A stretch of 55,928 nucleotides of DNA from assembly GCA_028277225.1 (NCBI GenBank), contig JANQHB010000058.1:1-55928 (forward strand). Direction: 5' to 3'. The position numbers were made by a program, and so were the translations under genes. Each line of letters starts with the position of its first letter. Position 1 is the first letter of the stretch. The notes under the pieces were generated by a model. It saw only the letters and a list, made by a program, of their open reading frames with translations. It was not told the origin of the DNA and did not search any database. Source of the stretch: Chlorobium sp. (GTDB taxonomy: Bacteria > Bacteroidota > Chlorobiia > Chlorobiales > Chlorobiaceae). Shown piece after piece: positions 1 to 9,420 of the stretch.

Positions 1-187
1 AGCCGCATTTATTGAAACCCTTCGGGATTGCCGACCCCGTGAAATCGGACCGGATATTTCACAGGGCCACATCTGCTTCGTTACAGGGAACTTGCGGTAG
101 AACACTACAGCGACATTCCCTGTGCCTTGCATCTCCTGCCCCGTGAAATCAGACCGAATATTTCACAGGGCTCGACAATCGCTCAAT
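1..187. repeat. Left copy of a structured inverted repeat
   Basis: Bases 1-134 match the reverse complement of 55791-55924 with four mismatches, and 171-187 match the reverse complement of 55766-55782. Between them the left copy has an extra hairpin module (139-170) that the right copy lacks. Each module pairs GTGAAAT with ATTTCAC (39-45 with 56-62, 143-149 with 160-166), extended by CCC/GGG. A further hairpin pairs ACAGGGAA with TTCCCTGT near 83-123. The sequences GATTGccGA (26-34) and TCGACAATC (172-180) form near-perfect terminal inverted repeats, as in a MITE or REP-type element. No coding capacity is convincing. Bases 188-382 hold no gene I can recognise. Confidence 0.85.
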
Positions 188-382
188 TTAGGGTAAATGA
201 AAATTGCCATATAGAAAATGAAGGTACTATTTTTTTGCCACCGGCAAAAGACAGCGCAGCGTCTCGCTGCGCGTTGAATTGTTGATTTGTTTAGGTGCCG
301 GAAAATCTGCAGGTTATGAGCAGCCGTTGCTGTTGAAGAATTTGTATAGGACTTATAGGTCCCATAAGACCTATAAAAAAAT

Positions 383-1114
383 CTATAGTAATCTCTGACG
401 CATCGCTTCGTACAGTAAAACCCCCGCGGAAACACTGACATTCAGTGATTCGACACAGCCAGCCATTGGAATACGAAGGAGCTGGTCACACTCCTCGCTG
501 ATACGGAAATCGATACCGCCTCCCTCTTTTCCCATCACGATGACCGAAGGCTTTGTGAAATCCAGATCGGTATAGTTTTTCTCGGCATGCATGTCGGCAG
601 CTACAACCTGCATGCCGTTTTCACGAAGCGTCTCGAGACATTTCACAAGACTCTTCACCTTGCAGAGACGCATGTGCGAACTTGCCCCTGCGGAAGCCTT
701 ATGAACTGCAGCATTGACAGGAGAACCCTTGCCCTCGACCAGCACAACACCATCGGCGGCTACCGCCTCGGCAGTCCTTATAACCGCACCGATGTTATGA
801 GGATCATCGAGTCCCGGCAGGATAACAATCAGCGGATTCGTGTTCCTTGGCGCCTTGAGTATCTCCTCGAGCTGATAGTATCGTATTGTGGAAATGAGTG
901 CACAAACCCCCTGGTGTTTGGTTGTCCCGGACATCTCAGCCAGTTTCTCGAGACGGGCTTTGCCGATCGGTATCCGTGATCGTCTTGCAGTGATCAGAAT
1001 TTCCTTGAGCTTGTAATGCCCGGTATTGAACTGCATATATATCTTTTCGATCTTTTCCGGATCGGTAGAGAGCAGTTCGAGCACAGTGTTTCTGCCGTAA
1101 ACGATATTATCCAT
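383..1114 (-). CDS. rlmB: 23S rRNA (guanosine-2'-O-)-methyltransferase, TrmH/RlmB family
   Basis: This 243-residue SPOUT-class methyltransferase probably 2'-O-methylates a guanosine in 23S rRNA using S-adenosylmethionine. The N-terminus has the RlmB substrate-binding start NIVYGRNTVLELL. The C-terminal half carries the three knot motifs: DPHNIGAVIRTA, VIVMGKEGGGI, and IPMAGCVESLNVSVSAGVL close to the C-terminus. Length is typical for RlmB. It is transcribed divergently from nifJ, with 340 bases between them. The family assignment is secure; the exact target nucleotide is inferred from RlmB orthologues. Confidence 0.92.
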   Translation of the reverse strand: MDNIVYGRNTVLELLSTDPEKIEKIYMQFNTGHYKLKEILITARRSRIPIGKARLEKLAEMSGTTKHQGVCALISTIRYYQLEEILKAPRNTNPLIVILPGLDDPHNIGAVIRTAEAVAADGVVLVEGKGSPVNAAVHKASAGASSHMRLCKVKSLVKCLETLRENGMQVVAADMHAEKNYTDLDFTKPSVIVMGKEGGGIDFRISEECDQLLRIPMAGCVESLNVSVSAGVLLYEAMRQRLL

Positions 1115-1454
1115 AGCAATCCTCTCGTTTTTTCTGAACTGAACGGCGCGAATCGGCCAAAAGCCTGGAAAAAAATAATTTATTGCTCATTAAACCCGAA
1201 AAACTTAACACCTCCCGAGGGAACTCGGAAAGCCAAAAAGTGATTTTATTATTTTATGTATACGGTTTTTCCTATCTTCTCCACACGCAAAGGAGATTCT
1301 AACAGCGTAAAAGAGCACACGGTTTAGTGTAGGCCTCCTGCATGGCCGGCACGCCTTTCGTCCTGAACCGACCACTTCTGTACATATTATAGTATATTAT
1401 GTATGGTAGCGAAGCTCGATCAAGCAAACGTCAATTTGTATTTTTTGGAGCACA
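1115..1454. promoter_or_regulatory. Divergent intergenic region upstream of rlmB and nifJ
   Basis: These 340 bases contain no supported gene. Ahead of nifJ lies an AT-rich imperfect palindrome at 1381-1403 (TACATA...TATGTA around a TATA-rich centre) that could be a promoter core or an operator. A clear ribosome site, TTTTTTGGAGCACA, precedes the nifJ ATG at 1455. I cannot assign a regulator. Confidence 0.35.
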
Positions 1455-4400
1455 ATGAGTCAGATATTAAAATCACTGGAAGGTAATGGCGCAGCTACGA
1501 ACGTAGCTTCTTCTGCAAACGCCGACATCGCAGATGATGTAAACGCAGCCAGAGAAAAGACTGGCGGTTCTTCTGATACAACCAAGAGGGCTTACAAGAT
1601 AATGGAAGGTAACGAAGCGCTCGCGCATGTTGCCTATCGCACAAACGAGGTCATTTCAATATATCCTATCACTCCGGCATCGAATATGGGAGAATATTCG
1701 GATGACTGGGCAGCCAAGGGAATCCCGAATATCTGGGGAAGTGTCCCGCTGGTTGATGAAATGCAGCATGAAGCCGGGGCCATAGCCGCAGTACACGGGG
1801 CCGTCCAGACCGGCGCACTTTCGACAACATTCACCGCTGCACAGGGCCTCCTGCTCATGCCTCCGACAATGTATAAAATTGCCGGTGAGCTCACTCCTTG
1901 CACCATTCACGTTGCAGCCCGCTCTCTTGCCTGTCAGGCGCTCTCCATCTTCGGTGATCATGGCGATGTCATGTCGGTCCGTGGGACGGGATTTGCCATG
2001 CTCGCATCCTGTTCAGGGCAGGAAACGATGGATCTCGGTCTGATTGCTGAAGCAGCGACATTGAAATCCAGGGTACCGTTCCTCCACTTCTTCGACGGCT
2101 TCAGAACGTCACACGAAGTCACCAAGGTAGAAGTACTCACCGACGACGATATCAGAAGCATGATCGATGACGACCTGGTCATTGCCCACAGAAATCGCCG
2201 CATGTCGCCCGATGAACCTGTCATCAGGGGAACCTCTCAGAACCCCGATGTTTATTTCCAGGGGCGTGAAACGGTCAACCCTTACTACAAAGCGTGTCCG
2301 GATATTGTTGTAGAATACATGGAACGCTTCAAAGAACTGACCGGTCGTGAATACAAGCCTTTCCAGTATGAAGGTGCTCCCGATGCGGAACGCGTCATTG
2401 TCATGATGGGCTCGGGTGCCGAAACCGCATATGAAACCGTCAACTATCTCAACAAACAGGGTGAAAAGGTCGGGCTGGTCAAAGTTCGTCTGTATAGGCC
2501 TTTTGATTCCAGACGCTTCATGGAGTCACTTCCGTCAACCGTCAAGGCAATCGCCGCCCTTGATCGCATGAAAGAACCGGGAAGCGCCGGTGAACCGCTC
2601 TACCTCGACATAGTCAACGCCCTGCACGAAAGCGAACGATGCAATGGCCCGAAAGTGGTCGGCGGCCGTTATGGACTTTCTTCAAAAGAGTTCACTCCGG
2701 CGATGGTAAAATCGATTTTCGAAAATCTTGCACTGGATGAACCGAAGAATCATTTCACCATCGGCATCAATGATGACGTCTCTCACACCAGTCTTGATTA
2801 TGATGAATCGTTCAGCATCGAACCCGACGAAGTTTTCCGGGCCATGTTCTATGGCCTTGGATCGGACGGAACGGTGGGAGCCAACCAAAACAGCATCAAG
2901 ATTATCGGTGAAAACACCGATAACTACGCACAGGGCTATTTTGATTACGACTCCAAAAAAGCCGGTAAGATAACCGTTTCGCATCTGCGTTTCGGACCGA
3001 ACCCGATTCACTCGACCTACAAGATCTCCCGGGCCCAGTTTATCGGGTGCCACCATTTTATTTTCCTCGATTCCAACGACCTTGTCAAGAACCTCAATGA
3101 AGGCGGTACCCTGCTGATCAACTCGCATTACAGCGCTGATGAGGTATGGGATAACCTGCCAAACCGGGTTCAGCAGCACCTGATCGACAAAAAAGCGAAA
3201 CTCTTTACCATCGACGCCTACAAAGTTGCCGAAGAAAGCAACATGGGCCAGCGCATCAACACCATTATGCAGGCATGCTTCTTTGCCATCTCCGGCGTGC
3301 TGCCCCGCGACGAGGCCATCGAAAAGATCAAAGAATCAATTCGCGACACCTACGGCAAAAAAGGAGATGACATCGTCAACCAGAATATCCAGGCTGTCGA
3401 AAACTCACTTTCGAACCTTCACGAAGTCACCATCGGCACCACTGCTGACAGTACCATTCAGATGCGCCCGCCGATATCGGGTGATGCCCCGGAATTTGTC
3501 TGCGACACGCTTGCAACGATCATTCTGGGTGAAGGAGATTCCGTTCCGGTCAGCCAGATGCCGGTTGACGGCACATTTCCGGTCAGTACAGCGAAATACG
3601 AAAAACGTAACCTTGCCGAAAAGGTCCCTGTATGGGAAGAGGATATCTGCATACAGTGCGGCAAGTGCGTGATGATGTGTCCTCACTCGGTAATCCGTTC
3701 GAAGGCGTACGATCCCAAGCATCTCGAAAATGCACCGGAAACATTCAAGCATGTTGACGCCAAAGGAAAAAACTGGGCCGGCCAGAAATACACAATCCAG
3801 GTCTCTGTAGAAGACTGTACCGGTTGTGAAATTTGTGTCAACATCTGTCCGGGCAAAGACAAAAAGAATCCCGAAAGGCATGCGCTTAACATGGGGCTTC
3901 AATTGCCGTTGCGTAAACCTGAAAGAGAAAACTGGGAATATTTCCTCAGTATTCCTGAATACGACCGCTCAAAAATCAACCTCAAACTGGTCAAGGAGCA
4001 GCAGCTCCAGCGTCCTCTCTTTGAGTTCTCGGGCGCCTGTGCGGGCTGCGGCGAAACACAGTACGTCAAGCTCATGAGCCAGCTCTTCGGTGACCGCCTC
4101 GTGCTCGGCAATGCTACCGGCTGCTCATCGATTTACGGCGGGAACCTCCCGACAACCCCTTTCTGCACCAACGACGAAGGCCGTGGACCAACCTGGTCCA
4201 ACTCGCTTTTCGAAGACACTGCAGAATTCGCGCTCGGGTTCAGGATATCGATCAACAAGCAGAAAGAATATGCTGAAGAACTCGTAAGGACACTTTCTTC
4301 AGAAATCGGTGAGACACTGGCAAAAGAAATTCTCGAAGCAGAACAGAATTCTGAGCCTGATATATTCGAGCAGCGAAAGAGAATAGATATGCTCAAGGAA

Positions 4401-5123
4401 AAACTCCAATCCATTGACCGGATCGAAGCGAACAATCTCATCCCCATCGCTGACATGCTTGCCAAAAAAAGCGTCTGGGGTATCGGTGGCGACGGCTGGG
4501 CATACGATATTGGATACAGCGGAGTAGATCATATCACCGCATGCGGTCAGAACGTCAACCTGATTGTTCTCGACACCGAAGTCTATTCGAACACCGGTGG
4601 TCAGGCATCGAAAGCAACTCCAAAAGCTGCTGTCGCGAAATTTGCCGCTGCAGGAAGGCCCATGACCAAAAAAGATCTGGGCATGATTTCGATGACCTAT
4701 GGCAACGCCTACGTAGCCAGCGTCGCAATGGGCTCCAGGGACGAACAGACGCTGAAAGCGTTTATAGAAGCCGAAGCGTATGACGGTCCGTCGATCATCA
4801 TTGCATACTCACACTGTATTGCACATGGGATCAACATGGCAACCGGCATGCAGCAGCAAAAACTTGCCGTCGATTCAGGGCACTGGCTGCTTTACCGGTA
4901 CAACCCCGAAAGAAGAAAAGAAGGAAAAAATCCTTTGATTCTCGACTCGAAAAAGCCGAAGATTCCTGTCGAAGAGTTTCTCAATACGGAAAACCGCTTC
5001 CGGATGCTCAAGAAAAGCCATCCTGAACTGGCAAAAGCGTACTTCAAGGAAATTCAGCAGGAAGTTGAAGAACGTTACGCCACGTACGAGTATCTCGCAG
5101 CAAGAAAATTCGAAAACGACTAA
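1455..5123 (+). CDS. nifJ: Pyruvate:ferredoxin (flavodoxin) oxidoreductase, single-chain
   Basis: The enzyme interconverts pyruvate + CoA and acetyl-CoA + CO2 with ferredoxin. In green sulfur bacteria it runs in the carboxylating direction as pyruvate synthase, supplying carbon to PEP carboxylase and anabolism. The 1222 residues give the full domain order: pyrimidine-binding domain (YPITPASNMGE, near residue 75), CoA/transketolase-C region, gamma-like domain (near 455-640), a two-[4Fe-4S] insert (CIQCGKCVMMCP near 730 and CTGCEICVNICP near 786), and the TPP pyrophosphate domain (CAGCGET; GDGWAYDIGYSG near 1011). The first ~42 residues are a low-complexity Ala/Asn/Asp extension before the conserved core. 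The start is supported by GGAG six bases upstream. It is monocistronic. Confidence 0.97.
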   Translation: MSQILKSLEGNGAATNVASSANADIADDVNAAREKTGGSSDTTKRAYKIMEGNEALAHVAYRTNEVISIYPITPASNMGEYSDDWAAKGIPNIWGSVPLVDEMQHEAGAIAAVHGAVQTGALSTTFTAAQGLLLMPPTMYKIAGELTPCTIHVAARSLACQALSIFGDHGDVMSVRGTGFAMLASCSGQETMDLGLIAEAATLKSRVPFLHFFDGFRTSHEVTKVEVLTDDDIRSMIDDDLVIAHRNRRMSPDEPVIRGTSQNPDVYFQGRETVNPYYKACPDIVVEYMERFKELTGREYKPFQYEGAPDAERVIVMMGSGAETAYETVNYLNKQGEKVGLVKVRLYRPFDSRRFMESLPSTVKAIAALDRMKEPGSAGEPLYLDIVNALHESERCNGPKVVGGRYGLSSKEFTPAMVKSIFENLALDEPKNHFTIGINDDVSHTSLDYDESFSIEPDEVFRAMFYGLGSDGTVGANQNSIKIIGENTDNYAQGYFDYDSKKAGKITVSHLRFGPNPIHSTYKISRAQFIGCHHFIFLDSNDLVKNLNEGGTLLINSHYSADEVWDNLPNRVQQHLIDKKAKLFTIDAYKVAEESNMGQRINTIMQACFFAISGVLPRDEAIEKIKESIRDTYGKKGDDIVNQNIQAVENSLSNLHEVTIGTTADSTIQMRPPISGDAPEFVCDTLATIILGEGDSVPVSQMPVDGTFPVSTAKYEKRNLAEKVPVWEEDICIQCGKCVMMCPHSVIRSKAYDPKHLENAPETFKHVDAKGKNWAGQKYTIQVSVEDCTGCEICVNICPGKDKKNPERHALNMGLQLPLRKPERENWEYFLSIPEYDRSKINLKLVKEQQLQRPLFEFSGACAGCGETQYVKLMSQLFGDRLVLGNATGCSSIYGGNLPTTPFCTNDEGRGPTWSNSLFEDTAEFALGFRISINKQKEYAEELVRTLSSEIGETLAKEILEAEQNSEPDIFEQRKRIDMLKEKLQSIDRIEANNLIPIADMLAKKSVWGIGGDGWAYDIGYSGVDHITACGQNVNLIVLDTEVYSNTGGQASKATPKAAVAKFAAAGRPMTKKDLGMISMTYGNAYVASVAMGSRDEQTLKAFIEAEAYDGPSIIIAYSHCIAHGINMATGMQQQKLAVDSGHWLLYRYNPERRKEGKNPLILDSKKPKIPVEEFLNTENRFRMLKKSHPELAKAYFKEIQQEVEERYATYEYLAARKFEND

Positions 5124-5227
5124 GAGAACTCCGATTCAGAAACCAACAAAAAAGGGTGCGATAAACAGTTAATAGCTGTTGAGTTGTTTGAAGAAGAACC
5201 GAACATCCGATGCTATTCACAATCTGC

Positions 5228-5252
5228 AGGGGCGGGTTTTAAACCCGCCCCT
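5228..5252. repeat. GC-rich palindromic hairpin downstream of nifJ
   Basis: A 12-base perfect inverted repeat (AGGGGCGGGTTT / AAACCCGCCCCT) surrounds a single T. It lies about 105 bases past the nifJ stop. No U-tract follows, so it is more likely a dispersed intergenic repeat than a terminator. Two related GGGGC...GCCC elements follow comM (21239-21258 and 21293-21314). Confidence 0.7.
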
Positions 5253-5351
5253 ACTATGCCTCTACTAAGGCCATCCTTTTGCCTCCATGAGCTATCTTCA
5301 CTAAGAACTAAGAACCAGGAACTCAGAACTATTCATCTTACCATTCACGGT

Positions 5352-7052
5352 TCACCGTTCACTATTCCCCCTCAACCTCTCCGCCTTTTCCAGGTATTCC
5401 TTTGCCTTGACGGGATTGCCTGATACACGGTAAATCTCTGCGAGATGTTCATAAATCTCCGCTTCATCGGGATCATGTTCCAGAGCCCTCTCGATATATT
5501 CAAGCGCTTTACTGTAATCACCGGTTTTATAGTAAAGCCATCCTAACGTATCGAGAAATACCGGATTATCAGGGTCAGCTTCAACAGCTTTTTTTGCATA
5601 TCCCATCGCCTCCTCAAGCTTCTCTCCCCGTTCGGCATAGAGATAGGCAAGATTATTCAACACAAGAGGATTACCAGGATCGATTGCCAGGGCATCCCTG
5701 TATGCACGAATACTCCTGAACGGCTTCCCGAGTTTGTCATATGCCATTGCACGAGTGATATTGGCCTGAATAAGGAGCCATAGCGGGAGCTTCTTTTCCT
5801 TTTCATGATCGATGCGTTCAAGGACCTTGACAGACCTGAAATATTCTCCCGTACTGTAGAGGGCATAGCCATCAAGAACTTCGAGACGCAGTGACGAGCC
5901 CCTGACTGTTTTCCTTGCCTGAGCAACCGCATCGATGACATCGAGATAGCGCTTCTGGTCCATGAAGGAAGAAGCCGTTTCCTCCCAGGCTGGAAGATTT
6001 CCGCTGTCCAGCTCGAGCGCAGTGCTGAAGTCCTCCCTGGCCGAATCATACTGTTCAAGTTCACCTCGCGATATTCCCCTGAGAACATATGACCGTGGAT
6101 CAGCCGGCCGGGATGCAACAAGCTGGTTTACCATCGTTTCTACCGCTCTCCTGTAGGACTCGTCATTATCAGCCCTGTACATAAACAGTTTTATGATCTC
6201 GTGTTTCTTCGACAGAGGAATATCGTTAACGGCAAAAAAATGTCTTATCTCGTTTTTAAACGCCTGCTCTTCCCCCTGTTCGATATACACTTCGAAAAGA
6301 GCTATCCATGCAAGTGCAAATGAAGCGTCCTCCTGTATCATTTTCCTGAATATTTCCAGCGCTTTGGCAGGTTTGCCGGACTGTAAATAGAGTTCACCGA
6401 GGGTCAACCGCAGTTTATCATTGCTACCGTTGGCTCCCATTATACCTTCAAGGCTGTGAATCGCTGCACCGTAACGTTTCAGCTTGAGTTCGAGCCAGAG
6501 CGCCTGGGCCTGAGCATTCTCATTTGACGGATCAAGCTTCAGGATCCTCGCGAATGTATCAAGAGACTGTTCAAACTTTTCATCCGCAAGGTATGCATGA
6601 GCGAGGTAAAACAGATTTCGGGTATTGGAAGGGTCCTGTTCGGCAAGGAGTACAAACTGACCGGCAGCATCTGCAAAACGCTTCATATCGAAATAAATTC
6701 CTGCCAGAAGCTGACGGTAAAACCTGTTGGTTGGATTCAATGCGACCGCCTCTTCAGCATAGAACCTTGCCGAATCCCGTCTTGACAATACCACAAAAGC
6801 TTTTGACAGCGAGAACGATACAGCAGCGTTTCTCGGCTCGGGTATCTTTCTGAATGTTTCGACAGCTTCTTCATAATCACCCCTTGCCGCAGCGAGTGAA
6901 GCATTGACAAAAAGACCTTTTGAAACCTGTGCAAGGGAATCAGGCTTTGCATGGGGACGGGCACTGCCGCTAACGGCACTCTTTGCACACCCGGAAAGTA
7001 CGGCTGTCACTATGAGGAAGAATGACAACGCTCGGACTATACGTACATTCAT
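5352..7052 (-). CDS. Tetratricopeptide-repeat lipoprotein
   Basis: This is a predicted outer-membrane or periplasmic lipoprotein of 566 residues. I choose the ATG at 7052 because it begins a classic lipoprotein signal (MNVRIVRAL..., hydrophobic core, lipobox LSGC with Cys22). An upstream in-frame start at 7115 would bury the signal behind 21 residues. After the signal nearly the whole protein is TPR helices, including canonical units such as PLVLNNLAYLYAERG and PVFLDTLGWLYYKTGDYSKA near the C-terminus. TPR lipoproteins usually scaffold envelope complexes; no specific partner is evident. It follows ruvB by 55 bases and is probably co-transcribed. The 3' end runs into simple-sequence repeats at about 5300-5366. 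Confidence 0.85.
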   Translation of the reverse strand: MNVRIVRALSFFLIVTAVLSGCAKSAVSGSARPHAKPDSLAQVSKGLFVNASLAAARGDYEEAVETFRKIPEPRNAAVSFSLSKAFVVLSRRDSARFYAEEAVALNPTNRFYRQLLAGIYFDMKRFADAAGQFVLLAEQDPSNTRNLFYLAHAYLADEKFEQSLDTFARILKLDPSNENAQAQALWLELKLKRYGAAIHSLEGIMGANGSNDKLRLTLGELYLQSGKPAKALEIFRKMIQEDASFALAWIALFEVYIEQGEEQAFKNEIRHFFAVNDIPLSKKHEIIKLFMYRADNDESYRRAVETMVNQLVASRPADPRSYVLRGISRGELEQYDSAREDFSTALELDSGNLPAWEETASSFMDQKRYLDVIDAVAQARKTVRGSSLRLEVLDGYALYSTGEYFRSVKVLERIDHEKEKKLPLWLLIQANITRAMAYDKLGKPFRSIRAYRDALAIDPGNPLVLNNLAYLYAERGEKLEEAMGYAKKAVEADPDNPVFLDTLGWLYYKTGDYSKALEYIERALEHDPDEAEIYEHLAEIYRVSGNPVKAKEYLEKAERLRGNSER

Positions 7053-7107
7053 GAAACAGAATCTGGTCGTTAATTCCTGCTGCAACTCTCCATTGCCTGA
7101 GTCCTGT

Positions 7108-8121
7108 TCAACCACCGTCCTCTTGGCCGGGCAATGAACCGGTAAACTTCATATAAGCATTTTTCGTCGCGACCCTTCCCCTTGGTGTTCGGGCGATAAA
7201 TCCCGCCTGTATAAGATAGGGTTCGTAAACCTCCTCTATGGTATCCTGTTCCTCACCAACGGAAACGGCAAGGGAAGAAATGCCTACAGGGCCACCACTG
7301 AATTTTTCGATCAGTGTCAGCATGATTTTCTTGTCCATCTCATCAAGCCCGTCATTATCGATATCAAGTGCAGCAAGTGTCTGTTTGGCTGTATCGGCCG
7401 ATATGACATCGGCATCGGCAACCTGGGCAAAATCACGGGCGCGCTTCAGTAAACGATTGGCGATCCGCGGCGTACCGCGGGAGCGCCTTGCGATTTCAGC
7501 AGCAGCCGAACCATCGACCTCCACTCCAAGAATTGTTGCCGTACGAATGATGATGCTTTCAAGAATTCCGGTGGTATAGTAATCGAGACGGCTTGAAATA
7601 CCAAACCGGGCACGCAGTGGGGACGTGAGCATTCCCGCTCTGGTTGTCGCCCCGACAAGCGTGAAAGGCTCGAGCTTCAATTGAACGGCCCGGGAGGAAG
7701 GACCGCTCTCGAGCAGAATATCAATTCGAAAATCCTCCATTGCAGAATAGAGATACTCCTCGACAGCAGGAGCGAGACGGTGAATTTCATCGATAAAAAG
7801 AACATCGCCTTTGCGAAGACTCGTCAGAATGCCGGCAAGATTACCAGGCTTATCGAGAAGTGGACCGGATGTCACCTTGATCCCGCCCCCCAGCTCCGAA
7901 GCAATGATATGAGCCAGAGTTGTCTTGCCAAGTCCCGGAGGCCCTGAAAAGAGGACGTGATCGAGAGCCTCGCCTCTTTTTCTCGCTGCTGCGATAAACA
8001 CACGAAGGTTATCGGTCAAGCGCGGCTGGCCGGCAAAATCATCGAGAACAAGTGGGCGTATCTGTTCCTCGAAGTGCTCTTCGGCAGGTCCTGACGGCGT
8101 ATTCAGCAATTCATCCTGCAC
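7108..8121 (-). CDS. ruvB: Holliday junction branch-migration ATPase RuvB
   Basis: RuvB is the hexameric AAA+ motor that drives branch migration of Holliday junctions with RuvA, handing them to RuvC during recombinational repair. The 337 residues are the usual length. Visible are Walker A (GPPGLGKTT, residues 60-68), Walker B (DEIHRL), sensor 1 (GATTRAGML), the arginine-finger region (LRARFGI) and the C-terminal winged helix ending near TPRGRVATKNAY. ruvA and ruvC are not nearby. It sits between a peptide-transport permease upstream (31-base gap) and a TPR lipoprotein. Confidence 0.97.
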   Translation of the reverse strand: MQDELLNTPSGPAEEHFEEQIRPLVLDDFAGQPRLTDNLRVFIAAARKRGEALDHVLFSGPPGLGKTTLAHIIASELGGGIKVTSGPLLDKPGNLAGILTSLRKGDVLFIDEIHRLAPAVEEYLYSAMEDFRIDILLESGPSSRAVQLKLEPFTLVGATTRAGMLTSPLRARFGISSRLDYYTTGILESIIIRTATILGVEVDGSAAAEIARRSRGTPRIANRLLKRARDFAQVADADVISADTAKQTLAALDIDNDGLDEMDKKIMLTLIEKFSGGPVGISSLAVSVGEEQDTIEEVYEPYLIQAGFIARTPRGRVATKNAYMKFTGSLPGQEDGG

Positions 8122-8151
8122 GGTAAATCCCTAAAAAAATTTGCATAAGAA

Positions 8152-9120
8152 CTAAAGCTTGATTCTCGGATCAACAACCGCGTAAAGAACATCCGCGACA
8201 AGGTTGCCGAGAATGATCAGTGTACCTGATATGAACGTATTTGCAATAATCAAAGGATAATCTCGCGCAAAAATTGCCTCGACAGTCACGCGGCCCATTC
8301 CGGGAAAAGCAAAAATGACCTCGATGAACAATGCTCCGCTGAATATAAACGGAAGAGAACCGCCCATAAGGGTAATGACCGGAAGAAGAGCATTGCGAAG
8401 AGCATGGCGAATGACCACCACTTTCTCCGGCAGTCCCTTGGCACGAGCGGTACGAATATAATCCTGGCGTATCACTTCAAGCATGCTTCCCCGGACATAC
8501 CGTGCGATACCGGCCGCTCCGTTGATACTCAGCACTGTAACCGGAAGCGCCAGATGCCAGAGCCTGTCAAGCATGAAACGTATCGGTCCGTAGGATTCCG
8601 CACCGATCTCGTTGAGTCCTGATGCAGGAAAAATCTGAAGTTTCAATGCAAAGAGAATGATCATCATGAGGGCAAACCAGAACTCGGGCATCGAATAAAA
8701 AAACAGGGCCCCGACCGTGAGAAAACGATCGAGCGTACTATTCTGTTTGACTGCAGAAATAACACCGATGGCAATACCAAGCAGAAAGTTGGCAACCAGA
8801 ACCATGAGCGCAATTGTAACAGTAACGGGCAATGCTTGAGCGATAACATCAACAACCGGCTGCTGGGCACGGCTGAAACTGCGCCCGAAATCTCCCTGAA
8901 GTACACTTCCAAGCCACTTCAGGTACTGGATCAGCAAAGGATCATTAAGACCGTACTGCTCACGAATCTGATCGGCGACCTTCGGGCTGATCCCCGGCTG
9001 AATGAAAAGCGCTGCCGGATCACCAGGTGCAATTCTGATAATGAAAAAAGTCAATGTCAGAACACCGAACACCAGCGGTATGGCAACCAGCAAACGGCGC
9101 AGAATATAGACAAGCATCAA
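8152..9120 (-). CDS. Peptide/nickel-type ABC transporter permease (DppB/OppB family)
   Basis: This 322-residue inner-membrane permease has six predicted membrane segments, starting MMLVYILRRLLVAIPLVFGV, which is typical of DppB/OppB. The periplasmic GDPAALFIQPGISP stretch and the cytoplasmic EAA loop (TARAKGLPEKVVVIRHALRN) are well conserved; the EAA loop contacts the ATPase. It presumably pairs with the binding lipoprotein encoded upstream (9421-11199). No OppC/DppC-type second permease or ATPase is adjacent. The nearest family ATPase is at 31058-32068. Substrate cannot be told from sequence; oligopeptides are the default. Confidence 0.92.
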   Translation of the reverse strand: MMLVYILRRLLVAIPLVFGVLTLTFFIIRIAPGDPAALFIQPGISPKVADQIREQYGLNDPLLIQYLKWLGSVLQGDFGRSFSRAQQPVVDVIAQALPVTVTIALMVLVANFLLGIAIGVISAVKQNSTLDRFLTVGALFFYSMPEFWFALMMIILFALKLQIFPASGLNEIGAESYGPIRFMLDRLWHLALPVTVLSINGAAGIARYVRGSMLEVIRQDYIRTARAKGLPEKVVVIRHALRNALLPVITLMGGSLPFIFSGALFIEVIFAFPGMGRVTVEAIFARDYPLIIANTFISGTLIILGNLVADVLYAVVDPRIKL

Positions 9121-9420
9121 TTAGGTGATTCGTGATTCGTGATTCGTGATTCGTAGGGTGAAAATAGTGAAAGTCAAAAGTAAAAAGGCATAAGGTAAAA
9201 ATGAATTCCCGGGTTACCGGTTTTTGGCTGGACAGCCAGTGTCCCCAATTCCCTGTCCAGACATCTTTCTTGGCTATCCATCCAATCACTACTCACTACT
9301 TACTATTCACCCGCGCTACGCGCCCTGCTCCTGCGAACGAAGTGAGCTACTCCTTGCTCCTTTCCTCCCGGCTCTTCCCTTTTTACCGACTGCCTACTGA
9401 AGACTGCCCACTGTGACCCT
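9121..9420. repeat. Simple-sequence-rich spacer inside the transporter operon
   Basis: These 300 bases separate the binding protein from its permease and hold no supported gene. Bases 9125-9152 are four exact tandem copies of GTGATTC. Near 9218-9265 a CTGGACAG...CTGTCCAG inverted repeat could form a hairpin. Around 9286-9312 a degenerate CACTACT/ACTATTCAC run follows, then a low-complexity pyrimidine-rich stretch. The same flavour of short repeat occurs at 5300-5366 after the TPR gene. Confidence 0.7.

Noticed and set aside
163..441. A 92-codon minus-strand open frame at the left edge
   Set aside because: It runs from the rlmB 3' end into the structured repeat and has Ser/Tyr/Arg-rich random composition.
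9125..9152. Possible CRISPR-like array
   Set aside because: Seven-base perfect tandem units with no spacers; this is simple-sequence DNA. The 30-base repeats at 23551-23610 are also contiguous and coding, so not CRISPR.
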